Part shown: positions 48,745 to 61,900 of the stretch, in pieces | How positions within the stretch are numbered: position 1 is the stretch's first letter | How the letters are laid out: the number at the start of each line of letters is the position of its first letter | DNA from: Ectocarpus siliculosus | Taxonomy: Eukaryota > Sar > Phaeophyceae > Ectocarpales > Ectocarpaceae | Assembly (NCBI GenBank): GCA_000310025.1 | Contig: FN649751.1 | Coordinates: 809,726 to 873,725 of the forward strand | Direction: 5' to 3' | DNA length: 64,000 bases | Translations under genes and position numbers: made by a program | The notes under the pieces: generated by a model | What the model saw: only the letters and a program-made list of their open reading frames with translations | What the model was told of the DNA's origin: nothing | Database searches by the model: none

Positions 48745-49081
48745 CTCTAGCCAGCGGTTGTGACCTCTCCCTGGCTCTCTCAAACCCGTTCACAAAGGAC
48801 AAAGATGCGGTGTATATCTCAAAAACCGGCAAAGGGTTATCGGTTCTACGCTCTTGCTTACCGCGGCTGCTAGCGCCAGTACTCGCGCTCAGCGCGACCT
48901 ACCGCCTACCGCCTACCCACGGTGCAAGGTGTTGGCAGCAGTCGGTTGTTGGTGTGCCACCCCAGTGCCCAAGAGAGCACTGAAGAGCACGCTGCGAGTA
49001 AAAAAACACCAAAATACGCACGAACGGCACAAAAGGAGAACTAGCCGCATGTGGATCGGAGTTTTCGCCTCGAGAACCAAC
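48745..49081. promoter_or_regulatory. short shared 5' region of two F-box genes
   Basis: Only 337 bases separate the chosen start codons of the F-box/MATH gene (minus) and the F-box/ankyrin gene (plus); a later start at 49151 would make it 406. It includes a CTACCGC tandem (CCTACCGCCTACCGCCTACC near 48897). No TATA box is evident. It is probably a bidirectional promoter with both 5' leaders. Confidence 0.55.
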
Positions 49082-52000
49082 ATGAACTCCCCATCCAAGA
49101 CGAAACAAGAGGGAGCGGCGGCCGTGTATTACTCCAGCTGTGTCATCACCATGGCGGAGAAAGGGACGTGTCACCTACCCCTGGCGTTCATACCTGACGG
49201 AGCCCTGGCGATTGTCTTTTCCTTTGTAGCTGTCAACGATTTGCTCTCTGCGAACAAGGTACGCATGAAATACACCAGACGCGGAGAGTCTACAATATAT
49301 CGCAGTATGTTGCGTGCGCGTGTCCAGCATAGTTCTAGAGCAGTAGACGCTGCTTGCATGGCGTCAAGTATACCCCTGCAGGCGTCAGGCAGCAGCACCA
49401 GAGTCAAAAAGGCAAAGGGCCCGGGCAATGTCGTTGTTATCTTGAGTTCGGTTAGATCTTATACCAACCTTGTTGAAGTTTACGTCGCTGTTTTGGTGTT
49501 GGTGGGACTTCCCACAAGAACAACAGCTCTCAACATCCGCTCGCGCTACTTGTAGAAGCCTTAGCCTGTTGTACAAATGAATGTAAAAGGAGCATTTCCC
49601 CCCCTTTGCATGGTTCTGGGCCAATGGGCGCAAACGCCAATCGACAACCACGGGAAATGGACCGGTGGCTGCTCCATTTTCAGGAGCGTTTCGACCAATA
49701 GTCCTCCTACCTTTCCCAACCCAAACAACCATTGCACCCAAGGTGTGCCGAGATTGGGTATTGGATGGAACAAGGGTGGACCTGTGGGCTTCGCTCGGCA
49801 AGATCTTTGAAGTGGCGATGCCCGTCTCCCTAGGGCCTCAGACTAGCCAACGAGCGGCCGGTTCGACCGGAGCGACCGCAGGTGGAGGTAGAGGGAAACG
49901 CGTTTTAAGGTGCGATTTTGTGGTGCTGCAATCATGTTCACGTGTGGCTCGTGGCAGTTTGCGTTTCTAATTGAGAGCTTGTTCTGATTGCGTGACGTTG
50001 CCGTAGCCGGGTTCGGTCAAACTGGCTTGGCGATGAGTGTTTTTGTCTCTTCCGGTCCGGACACAACGCCTTGTTTTTACCCACATCCGTCGGACTTCTC
50101 TGTTTTTTTTTGCCGCTGTTCTCTGAAGATCCGGCGCTAACGCGAAGCGGACGTTCTTGAAGTCTTATGCCGCGGCGGTCAAGAGCGACAGGTGACAGAA
50201 ACCAAACGCGTGCGTCGATCTGTAGATGCCACACGTCCTGCTGACCATGACCTCCTGCTGGTTATTTTACTACCACTTTTCAAAGCTCACGAGAGGTTGC
50301 CGTTGGCACTGAAACACTGCGGTCAGCGCTGCCGTTCTTTGGTATGTCCCATGGAATTCATTTAGCGCTAAGAATTTTTCCGTAGAGAGAACGGAGTCTT
50401 GCCCTGTGTTTTTTAGACCGTTCGCGGTGGCGTGCAGGGAGTGCACCTGTGCGTAATTTTCATTCGGCGTGTGTCGCCCACGCCAACTGACAAGCTGCCT
50501 GCAAAGTGACACATTCCCGAATGCCTTCGACCTTGCACTGCCGACCGTGCGCTTCTTCTGTGGGACTACCTTTGTTGAAGGCTAAAGCACGACTCGACGC
50601 TGTCGGAGGCCTACACCCTCTTCCGCATGAAAGACTCCGTGATGAGGCTGCGCACTCTGCTGCGTCGCAGGTGGGGGCTAACGTTCCACCCCTCCTCGAA
50701 GCCCGACCAAAACAAGAGGATCGAGAACTACGAAAGCAGCAGCAACAGCAGCAGCGGCGGCAGCAGCAGCAGTAGCGGGGAACTTGGCCTTTTTTTCCCC
50801 ACGGCAACTGCAACGAGCAACTGCCTTTCTGGAACAGCGGCAACTCTCAAAGCCCGCACCAATGCCGGGGCTGACAAAGACAGAGCGAGGGGCACGTGGA
50901 GCGGAAAGGCGAGGTGGTCGTTCAACGTGGACCACAGGCACGGAATATTTGAGGGAAACACTCTCCTTAATTTCGCTGGTGAGTAGTATCCGAGAGGCTT
51001 GTACTACAGCATGCAGCCTGATATTGTGGCATCAAAACCTCTTGTCACAATGTCAACATGCCCATGAACCCGATATATCGAATAGTGGCACTGCACTTAT
51101 TGGTGGCATGTTCTCCTGTTGCCCCTACATGCCACCATATCGGGCTGCTTGCTGTACTCGAAACTTCCGCCGCTATAGTCGGTATTTCCAAAATGATGCG
51201 AGGGACTACTGTCTAGGCGCTCTGTTGGGTGGGTTTGTAGGGCATTGGTGTCCAAGCATTTCCAGCACCGGCTATCGAGCACTGACAAGGAAAAGCGTAC
51301 ATATGAAGCGTTTATTTTTTAATTTATCGGTATCAAAATATAATGCTGTTGGATGGCTGAACGCACGAACGAACGCAGCTTGAGTCTTTATGAGCAAGAG
51401 CCCATACTCCTGGTTTCCGACACGCCCGATGCTTCCCATGATGATAGTACCAACGGTACCGCCTTCCTCCGGCGTTCCGTGCCCTATCTCACCGCGAGCA
51501 GTCCGCTGCGGCAGAAGGAAGTGCGTGGAGTTCATCCTGTGGCAAATGGGCGCCGACACCGAGATCGCCGACTACGGCGGTTTCACTCCCTTGCTCAACA
51601 CAGGTAAGCCACGACGCCCGCCAGGCCATTTTGCAGCACTCGGTGGAGGGTATACCAGGCGCTTTGCCGCACACACGGGTTTGTACTCATAGTCGTGCAT
51701 GCCGTAGTCGTTTGACCATTGACCTCGCATCCCTACAAAGCTGGGACGGAGCACGTCGGGTTCTCACCGGACCAGACGCTCACATCTGCAAGCGCGAAGC
51801 GCCGTGAGGTATTCGGCGAGTCATATGGGAGAGGATGAAAACCTCGTGTTGGGCGTGAGGCCGACCGCCTTACATGCTGCGATATTTTGTCGAGGCACTA
51901 GCGGTATGAGATCTCAGAGGACCACCTCTGCAGCGTAGTATGGCTGCAGACCACGCCATGCGTCCGGTTGCGCGTAACCCCTCTGTATCAATGCGGCCCA

Positions 52001-52716
52001 TTGTGGACGAATTACCAACATGTTTTCAGACCGCCTACTCACCACCGCCCCCTTCTCCGTCCTTACAAGGATGCGTGGTCAATGGTCTAACAACTAGGGA
52101 CATGCAAAACTTGATCTCCCCCCCCGCCCTTTCACCTGCCTTCCCGCTACAGCATGGAGAGGCGATGCCCCTCTCCTCAAGACCCTCCTCGCAGCGGGCG
52201 CTCGACTTGACGTGAAAGGCGTGTCTCGCGGGGTGGGGCCTTTCAGTCCCCTCGAATGGGCTGAACGCAAGGTTAGTAAGGACAACTTTGTGCTGCTGAG
52301 CTCTTTCAGTCTCGCTTTAACTCTTTCCCGTCACTTCCGCCGTGGTTTACGCGCGCGTGCGCTAGAGTACTGCCGGGTCACGCCCCAGCTTGAACCCCAA
52401 GGAATGCAAAACGCCATAGGAATAATGATGCATTCGAGTATTCAGGGACTGGGAGGGACGCGCCGTGGAGGTTCAGTTGGTGGTGGTCAACAGTGGTGCC
52501 ATCTGTACCTTCCCAAAACCCACCAATGCACCGTCTGCGATACGTTCCCTGCAGAACCGCCCGGTGACAGCGGCTTTTCTACGGAGCCTTGAGGCACGAG
52601 AAGAAGAGGGGGGGAGTGCTGAAGGAGCAGGACCAGGGCGAGGCAACAACGGTAAATCCAAGGTGAAGGCGCCGAAGGAACCGACGCACTCGGACGTCCG
52701 TGTGGGGGCACCATAG
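49082..52716 (+). CDS. F-box protein with ankyrin repeats
   Basis: Seven exons with matching phases: 49082-49258, 49743-49909, 50129-50191, 50581-50978, 51502-51603, 52153-52271, 52555-52716, giving 395 residues (372 if the ATG at 49151 is used). The F-box is CHLPLAFIPDGALAIVFSF and LLSANK in exon 1, continued by VCRDWVLDGTRVDLWASL in exon 2. A helical region follows (SDRLKHDSTLSEAYTLFRMK), then a Ser-rich stretch. Ankyrin repeats span exons 4-6: GNTLLNFAV, CVEFILWQMGADTEIADYGGF with TPLLNTA, and PLLKTLLAAGARLDVKG. The tail is basic and charged. The F-box should bind SKP1 in an SCF ligase, and the ankyrin repeats should choose substrates; both roles are family knowledge, and the substrate is unknown. 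Exon 4 may hide a small optional intron starting at the CAG/GTGGGG near 50668, since the Ser-rich part stays open either way. It is divergent from the neighbouring F-box gene. Confidence 0.82.
51683..52124 (+). repeat. dispersed repeat copy in F-box/ankyrin intron 5
   Basis: 51683-51827 matches the left part of the element at 28763 (GTACTCATAGTCGTGCATGC through CGCGAAGCGCCGTGAGGTAT). Near 52067-52124 a degenerate inverted copy of the same end follows (GATGCGTGGTCAATGGTCTA, then a C run). The middle is unrelated, so the intron carries a fold-back pair or two fragments. Confidence 0.6.
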
Positions 52717-53910
52717 CCCAACCCTCCAAGAAAAAGTGAACAAACGCGTTTCCCCTTCGATGACGTTAATTTTGATCAACGCCGTCACGCCGCGTTGTGC
52801 GTGCCGCTGTCTGGACCGCGAATGGGCACGGAAACGACGCTGGCGGTCGGCTCGTGTCGTAAGGGAGTCACTCTCTCGTATGATTAGCGAGTTTTGCGGG
52901 GAATTCCGTCCTTTGATTTCATGTGAATGCATATGAACGGACGAGATAGTGTGCAAGAATTGTTTTTCAGTTTGTATGGTGCAAGTTTATCAATATTTTA
53001 TCAACAAGCCAACATTGGCGAATAGGCGCACCTGCACCCAGTGAATACATCACCTATGGTTAACGATGCGAGGACCAATATTTCATATTTCCCCCGTATT
53101 TGACTGCGGTCACCCGCGGCCATGCAAGAGTGCAGTGCTGTCGCCGGGCCTGCAAGAGGCATCAGCGGAGTCGGTGCAGTGTTTCCTTGCTTGTTCCTGT
53201 CGTTACGTCGAGGAATGACAGGTTGAGGCCGATCTATACTGTTTTGTTTTAGGCAGCCCGTTCGGTTCGATGCGATGGCCGCCGTAGCAGTACGTTGTTT
53301 CTTTCATGCTGCCTGGCATAATGAGCTAGCGTTGGCGCTGTTGTTGCCGTGAGTCCAGCTTGTTGGAAGTTCGAAATGTTTGCTTCCGGGGGATATCGCC
53401 GATGGTAGTCTCCCTTGGCAGTACATACGATTGATGGGTCCTAGTTCCGTTTCCGTTTACTGCTGAATGAATACCACCGTACTTTCGCGTCGCTAGTTTA
53501 TGAACCCAGTCGGCATACAAAATCATCGGTGTCGCTTGCTACGTTGGCGTAGGTGAAAAACGGCGCACAGGACGCATGTTGATTCATCCTTTGAACACGA
53601 GTCTACCATTCCCAGCGTTCCGCATTTGCATTTACCAGCACACCAGCTTCTGTACATCATGTTGGCCTCTACCCGGAATTCCAGACACATTGGCTCGTGC
53701 ATCGGACGGAACTCAAAGTGGTCGCATGAAAATGCTAGGAGGCACACATGTGAAGACAGTATGTTTCCGTGTCTATACTGCTTTTGCACAAGAAATTCGT
53801 TTCATCGAGGAATATCTAGCTTAGGGAGAACCGTCGATTCTGTCAGAGGATACACCCCCAACCGTGGCAGTGCCACTGCAGTCCCCTGGCGCACATTGTT
53901 GCATATTAAA

Positions 53911-54327
53911 TCAGTGGGCCCGTCGCAGCAACTTGAACCTCTGTGCCAACGGGTTCAAGATCTCCTTCCGCAGTTCCTCGGTGATCACGAGCCCTCGATG
54001 GAGGGCAACATTCTGGCTGCCCTGGCCCACCCCCCCGGCGCTATCCTCCTCCTCCCCACCAATCTTCCCTCTTCCAGACACACCGCTGCGACCGACGTAA
54101 AACATGGTATCGGGTGTCCACTCCCCCGCCCTCGCGTCACCAGCATCTTCGGCAACTGCTCGGCTGTGGGAAATGCCATTGAAGAGGTCCTTTCTGATCT
54201 TTTCTTGGGGCCTGGATGCATTTGGGGATACCCTGCCTCTCAGCGGTGATCGGGATGACGGGCAGGGCCTTGACGATTTCGCTTTGCCCCTGTCAGGGGA
54301 CTGTTCGAAAGGAGGGGGAGAGTCCAC
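53911..54327 (-). CDS. hypothetical ORF, 138 codons
   Basis: An open frame with somewhat gene-like composition in its second half (GLVITEELRKEILNPLAQRF before the stop), which could be an amphipathic helix. No family is recognised and no partner exons were found. It could be an exon of an unrecognised minus-strand gene or chance. Confidence 0.18.
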   Translation of the reverse strand: MDSPPPFEQSPDRGKAKSSRPCPSSRSPLRGRVSPNASRPQEKIRKDLFNGISHSRAVAEDAGDARAGEWTPDTMFYVGRSGVSGRGKIGGEEEDSAGGVGQGSQNVALHRGLVITEELRKEILNPLAQRFKLLRRAH

Positions 54328-57044
54328 GCGGACGGAAATTGTGTCACACGAGTCCAGGTTCTGAGCCCTTCCTTGTTTTAGGGCCGCGTGGCTTGGTCAC
54401 TTGGTTTTCACACCCCCGTGATCGGATCAGGGAAATGTCAACCGGTCAAAACAATCGATATGACTTCGGGCAAAACCTGTTGGGCAAACCCGCCAGAAAA
54501 CCAAGACTACGGTAGTGCTGTATCTCGGCAGAGCCTCACCTGGCGCAACCGCGTCGTTGCTCCCGCCTCCCGGCCTTTGTACCCTTTATATCCCGATCCT
54601 GACACACTGCCATGCGCGGAAACGCCCTCCTCGTCGAAACGCTCACCCAAAGTTTCGGTGGTACAAATTGCCTCATCGTTGGGCTCATGAGGAGGAGCCC
54701 GGTTGGTCGAGCACCCGCCTTCGTTGTTGGCCTTGGGTCGTCTGGAGTCAGGTCGTGAGGCAAGGAAAGGGAGCACGTGCTGCCAATGTTTGAGTTAGGT
54801 TCCGTGGATCGCGCCGCCTGATTTGGTGGCCTCTTTGCCGCTGTGAAATTGCTGCTGCGGTACTGCTGCTGCTTCCCCATCAAGTAGCAAGCCCCCCGAC
54901 CTGCACCTAGAACCCGCTCGTGTAAGGTACAAATCAGTTGGTTGGGAGAGTCCAACTCACCATTCACTCCATTCCCGGAAAATATGAACTCCCCCAGCAA
55001 CACTTATCGAGCTTTTATACTCTTCGCAACGGGCAGGGTCCAAACGTTCTGTGAATCTTTGCGCTGCCTCACCACCCTTGCATGTCCCAGAGTTGCAACC
55101 TCTACCCAGATTACAACACATACAATACGATCTTCTCCACAACTACTTGAAGAAGCTACATATGTGTATGACTCTGGAAAAGTATCGGGGGGCATGTCAT
55201 CTCCCAACCAGTCCTTTCACTTTGATGTGCACTGCGGGCAACGGTGTTTGTAATAGCTGGAGGAGGAGGGGGCGGTGGACAAACCTGTCATACACTTTGT
55301 CGTGCACCGCGTTGAAATTCTGGCCACCACTAGATTGCGATCTACCCGTACGACCTCACCTATATCTTCGGTCGCCCCCCGGATCAGCCGTGGATGTTCT
55401 TGGCGGGTTTTCTGCCCGGCACTCTGCCGCGGCCAACCGATAGTATGACTCTAACAACGCGAGCTCCCGATTCCCGATCAATCCCGACTCAGCTTTAGCC
55501 TGGGCCTGGGTTTGTGTCAAATGTTGAGCTTGGAAACAAACCCCATGAGTTCACAGATGACTATGCTTGCGGTGCAAAGGGCGACACCATCGCTCTGACG
55601 AGAATGAAATCAGCGCTCAGTCATGTTGCACACTGTGCATACGCCCCTGCGGTGCCGACTTTGCAGTCCAAGTGTCCCCACAGAATCAAATCTTCCGAAC
55701 ACAGGTATGTAGTATCATTTGCATGTCTTCGTTCCTGGTTATCCGGTTGGGGAGAGAGCGGTGTGAGTTTGACATTGTACCTTCCAGCGTCGAAGGCTGT
55801 TTTCTGCACATTCATGGAGTGGCCAAGTGCACGAGTGTACCTGTTGGGAGCCCTCCCGCCGAGCGCCCTTTGCTGGAGTGATTGCCTTTGCCGTTCCGTC
55901 TCCTCGTATTAGCGGGTGCTTCAATCGTCATGTGCAGGTGAACGAAGCATATGTAGTGATGCCCACGTCAATATGTCACATGGCGAGCGGCCTTTATAGT
56001 ATACGTATGTCAGCTCTTTTGAATACCTTCAGGAGAGACTGTACCTGCTTCTAAAATTCCACGTTGGAGGGAAATGGACGTTTTCTTCATTATTATTAGT
56101 CAAAGAATGATTTTTCCTGGAGAAACCATCTACCACACACAGAGCCTCGGAGTAGAGGCGAATATTTAAATGTCATACGGCGAACATGTACCGACACATG
56201 ACAAATGGAATGACATGGCTTCCTCGGCGAGCGCCCGACCCGGTGTACATGTACTTTGAAGTAGTGTTCCGCACATACCTTGAAACATTTGTTGTTGGCA
56301 GGAAACTCCTTCGTGGCGGCCGCAAATGAGAGAGGTGCCGTATCCGTAGTGACCCAATGGTCGTCCCTTCGGGGGCGATTGACGATGGCCTTGCCGATCG
56401 CTATTCGATCTCGGCGGGGCATGCCTTGGCTGCTGCAACACTGTACAGGAGGTAGTGAACGAGCGCACGGATGCGCATGTTTTGCATTAGCCCTTCGCAC
56501 TGCAGGCGCCACCGTGCATTTGTTCAAGGTCAGTGAAAAAATGCTCACATCGGGGCTGCGCCCCTTCGCTAAAAAAATGGGGAATTCGCACGAATCATGC
56601 CCCTCCTATGAAAGCGGTATATATTGTATAACAATAGAGCCGGAGCGCGTCCCATATATCTCCGCTGACCCAACTGACCTTGGTTGGCGTCTGAAGCAAT
56701 GATTCAGTGTCACGTGTCTTCTGGTGCCTCCCCGTCGATGTCGAAAGCAAGAGCCGAATGTCGTGGTCATTGCTCTTGCCGGCACGAAGATGGCGTACAG
56801 TTCGAAGGCCGTACAGTGGCAGGTCAGGCCTCCTTTCCAGGACGATGCTTCGCGTGCTCGCAACCATGCTTTGTGTGAAGGATCAGTTGGGGGGTCGAAG
56901 CGGCGTGGGAATGTGTGTGTCCACCACGCGCGCTTGTTGACCAATGAAAAGGCTTGTCAAATGTGGTCGGATTGTTAGTTTTGTTGCTCTTCGGCATATA
57001 TTTTGACGTTTCGTGCGTGTTCACCTTCGTCGTGACTATTCGTA

Positions 57045-57100
57045 TACATATCTCGAATGGGTAGTCTCTCTGTGTGCGTATTTATTATTCCTTTATTCAC
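57045..57100 (+). repeat. short dispersed repeat, copy 3
   Basis: ATATCTCGAATGGGTAGTCT is shared with the copy at 2598 and is followed by a TGTGTG and T-rich tail. It is not near an ankyrin gene start. Confidence 0.5.
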
Positions 57101-58968
57101 TGCGACCACCTTCTTCAGCACATTTCCATGAGTCGGGGCCCTTATTTGTGCGATGTGTTTTCCTCAAAGACCACGCAAGAAGAACCACCAAAGAACGCTA
57201 TCGTAGCAACATCACTACATGCATGTTGTGTACACATGCACCAGGCTACGGCACTGTGTGCGACCAGGCCTTTGGAGTCGAGGAGGCGTTCCCACATGAT
57301 TCATGCGTTGTTCAACCCCTCTCCCAGCACAACAAAATAGTAGTCCAACACACAAGATGGCCATCGAGCAGTCTTGGTGAGCCTGCGACCTATAGAGGAG
57401 ACATCATCACCACTCTTTGCATGTTTAATCATATGAAGTTCCTGGGTAGAGAGATCGTAACGGTAAGATAACAACACCACTTCAAGTATATGCAATACAT
57501 CTTCCTTGAGGATCAGTTGAAACACATGTCAATGACCATCCGCAACTAACTGTGAATTGATCGCTACAATTGTATCATTATTTATCCTGGACACTCTCAC
57601 CAATCAACGTTTGTTCTATGAAAAGAAAGATAAAATGAGGCTTGCGAGGATCACAACATGCGCACACATGCCCTAATCCGAGCAGCTGTATCGCAAGCAA
57701 CGAATTGACGGTGTACGTTTTTGTCCCGAGAACCGCTGGTACTCTTGACTGGAATCGTTTGAAGCAATCCTTCAGACAATTGGCGGAAATTTCAACTCCA
57801 CTCTTCTTGGGATTGCATGAGAATGAGCGAAAACATCATTCATTCGTCGTGACGGGGCGCCCTTCCCGTTGCTCGTGCTTCTGCGCCGTGAATTTTTCAC
57901 AACTCCCGAGCTTCTTGCACAACTCTATTAATCGACATGCCGTTGGCTATCTTCTTCCCCGTTACCTTGAAGTCTCATGCACCCATGGCCAATTCCAATT
58001 GCACTGCGGGCCCGCCGCAAGATGATTCTCGACTAGGGTTGGCACTTGTTCATTTCGAATTTCAACCTCTCGACAACCCGTTCATGGTAAGAGCCATGCT
58101 ACGAAAGTTGGTACAAACCGCGTTCGACTTCCAGCTAGCTGTCGACCGAGTTGTCCCACATCAACAACTATATTTCCAACACCCAGAAATCTATGGCCTC
58201 CAGGTGGGAGGAGGCATCGCTGTGCACGGCAAGTCGAGCAAACAAAAATCACTGTACTCTTCCGAGAAAACTGAATGAAACACGGACAGTCTACTTTGGC
58301 TCGCGTCGCGGCGGCAAGCGGTGCGCCAACTATCGCCCCGCGACAAGCAGTGATGTGCGAGCGTGTTCGATGAGCTATTGTACCTCACATGAGGTCTCTC
58401 CATGGTGCTCTTGTTCGCATGTCCGCACACCAGCACCTCTATTCGTGGCATATGAGATATCATCGCCTCTATGTCACCCTAACCCGAATCTACCCTCGGG
58501 GAACCGTCTGCTGCTCTGCAAAACGCCATCACATCCAAGCGTGTTACACGAAACAAGTGTCACAACCTGACAAAATGGCAGGCATGGTGCATTGAATTCG
58601 GCGTCAGTCCACACTGTTTTACGAATGGCCGAACTGGACAACAAATCTAGTCATCAACGAGAATAGCGGGCCAAATATCCCAGCTACCGTCGTGCTTCAT
58701 TCGCAAGGAACCTCACACGCTAGAACGTCACGATAATCACAGCGCGGAACCCTTCCACACAAGCGGGAATACTCAAGAGACAAGCGCGAAAAACAAAAAT
58801 CTTGCTGCTATTGCCCCGAGTGATCTTCCCCAGGCGGCCGGGATCCTATTGCAGAGGCTGCTCATTACACAGCACTTTTACGGATATGAAAACAAAGGCG
58901 GAACCTGATAGCGCGTGTGTACAGGGACCGCGCTAAACTGATGTAGAGCTCGATGGCACTTGCAGTGC

Positions 58969-61900
58969 TCATAGACTTCGGCATCCAGCGCTGGCCCTCG
59001 TATCCGCATTGGTGACGGGATTGGTGCCCTTGAGGGTAGGGTTCTTGCACAAGTTCTTCTGGTCGAAGTCACCCATGTACGCCTGCGGCGAAAATTGGAG
59101 GAAATTTTCAAGTTGATGTGAGGAAGAAAGGGTGGGTCAAGCCATGAGGCTGGTTTCCCCCCACCGATCTAAAGTGCGCGACAATTCACATGCAGCAAGA
59201 ACTCAAGCGTGCAAGCCGTGGGAGCAAAACAAAATTCGAGTAAACAACCCAAAACTTGCGAACATGTCCAATGGAAAGAGGTGATTGTTTCGTGCACGAA
59301 ACGTCTTTGCTTGGTCACACAACAGTGGGCTGTGCGTGGTTCACTGGGAATCTTCAGGATATCATTTTTTCTCCCCGGAGTGAAAAACAAATCTCAACAA
59401 ATAAGTGAAATTCTTATTAGTACACCATATAAGGAGGGGATAATCTGCGAAAACTACTAATTAATAAGCCAGAGGGAAAAGTTGGAGAGCGTCTCCAGGA
59501 TGACCCAGCTGATTTGTCAGGTACGCACCGAACGGTGTAGCGTGTCCCCCAGATGGGACGTCACACTTGCAAGGATCGCACGTCAGCACTCCCCAGATTT
59601 TGAAAGCTAACTGGGGTAGCCACGGGAACCAGAATGTTCTTCTCTAATTCATACTCTGTGGTTCGGGCAGACACAAAGCCGGTACGCCGGTCTATATCAC
59701 GTCAAAGGTGGCCTGCCTCTACACACCTAGCGCCATCAAAGAATAGCCCACAGCCATATACCCAGCACCGAACCCCTTAATCATACCCGAGTCACGAGTC
59801 CGCAGAAAAACACCAACTCACCAACGCAACATTGGAGCGCTATCGTTCTCGCATCGGGTTTACTTCCACCGAGACACGTTGAACCCTACACACGACTCGT
59901 CCCGAAAAGGCTCACAGACCACGACCCTTTGCTCCAGCACATCTCCCAGACGCCTAGAAGGTTACATGTCGCCCGTCACAGACACAAGTACCAGTGAATA
60001 CCATCCATCCCCACAATAACGCATGCGCTGATTGGATAGATGGAACACAACGGGTTGTGACTATTGCGCCGCATTCGTACCTCCGTGAAGTCGGCATTTT
60101 CCACGTCCGCTCCCGTGAAGCTCGTGCTCGTAAGAACCGCGTTCTGGAAAATAGCCCCCTGTGCAACAAGAAAACGACGTAAACGACTGAAATAGTAAGC
60201 GCCAAAGAACAAGAAAACTTTCACGACGAGGAGGGCAACTCCCCTTGCCAATACTGCTATCCATACAGTGGTAATTTCGTTTAATTTTCTCGAGCTCGTC
60301 TAGGGTCTCAGATGACGTTTTCCGTCATCCAACTCCGTCACCAATACTCTGGCTAAGAGCTGGCTAAGAGTATCCAGGGTCTCAGGGACAAAAAGCATCG
60401 CAAGTGTTCAGCCTGGGTTTCGAACTCACGACTCGAACATTAGTAGAAGCCGCACTCAAATTATTAAGACGGTCAGCAGGGCTTTCTAACGGGTGATCCT
60501 CCTCGCGCTCCGCTTATGAATGCTCCGCGAATCACAAGCCAAGCGACCGTAGTACCGTCGGACTCCGGCGGCACCGCATGCCGGCGGGAAAAGGGTCACG
60601 GGACGGTCCTACCGTGGGTTTGTTGGCGTGCCTGGCGTGTGCACAAGCCCTATCCTTGACCGTTTTGAAACGCATGTTGTTGCCAACGCAATCGATCACT
60701 TGCGAATCCGCCCTGGAGAAATCAGCAAAAAACACGCACACGAGGGCGTAACGTTGCAAACCGCGACACTTGTGTGGAACGACTTTCGGTCCAACCGGTT
60801 CGTACCTTCATGGAAGAGCCGTCGAAAGAAACCCGATCTACGACCGCGTTAGTGAAGTCAGCTTCTTCCCAGTTGGAGCTCTGGGCCCATCGTCCCGAAT
60901 AAGGAGCATGATCCGCGCAGAAAGAACGGAACGAGACAGAGGTTCCCGGTCAGATAGGTAGGTAATCGTGAGTTGACCCGAGTCAGCTATCAAGGAGTGT
61001 CCTGACCTTATCTCCTGATTCACTGCTGTGTCGGCACCATAAATGAGTAGTGTCGACTTTGGTCAATGGTAGTCATAGGTCTACGGGAACTCGGGGCTCC
61101 GTGGTATCAATTGCTAATGTTGGTGGTGTTCTTTGCACACAACCTTCTCTATCTTGGCTACCAAAATCTTGTGCATGTGTTCACGCTTTTGTTGGACACT
61201 TCGAAACGGCCGGCGCGTATTTTGAAGCCAACAACATGATCGCCACAAATCCTGAAATATGGCCAGACAAAGCTGATTCAATACACTCGATTGGAGAATG
61301 GAAATGTTAGAGTACCGCCCATCGTGCATCATTCGGTTGTCTCGTGTGGCATGTACATGTGATGGAACCTCTGAACACAGCGGATGCCTGGCCACTAACA
61401 GGGTGCTGCCTTATCCGCTACCTAACTCACCCGTGCGTAGGCCTTGGACATGACGACCTCCTTGAAGTCTCCCTTGGAGAAGTTTGCTTCAGAAGCGATG
61501 ACGCCGCTCAGGTCGAAACCGGCCGCCGATTTCCCGCTAGAAAAAATGACAGCAAACGCGTGGAAACAAAGGCACAGGCAAAGCCATCGTTACATGCGTG
61601 CGGGCAAGCGGTACAGAGAGTCGGTTGCCGAGGTATCAGTGTCGATCTCGACGTCTGCCGATCTATCTACAGTCAGACTCTGTCTCGATAACCTCCTCCA
61701 ACCCACAACGCCCGGAAAGTTGCGAGAGAATCAGAGCCCCTCCAGCAGGACAACCCACGATGAGCGTTGACAGCAATCTTTCCCACGCTTCCACAAGCCA
61801 CGCAAACGATTCCTTGGTGGAGAGAAACGATCCAACATGAGAAATCCTCTCGTTTTTTTTTCACGGGAAAACCCGCCGCATCAGCCTGCCGAACGAGTAC

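Larger units (their letters stand above)
52717..58968. other. gene-poor stretch between two convergent genes
   Basis: It contains the 3' untranslated regions of the F-box/ankyrin and pentapeptide genes. I found no recognisable exon in the remaining 6 kb. Open frames of 100 to 155 codons occur on both strands with random-looking composition. A copy of the short repeat with core TCGAATGGGTAGTC lies near 57051. Confidence 0.5.
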
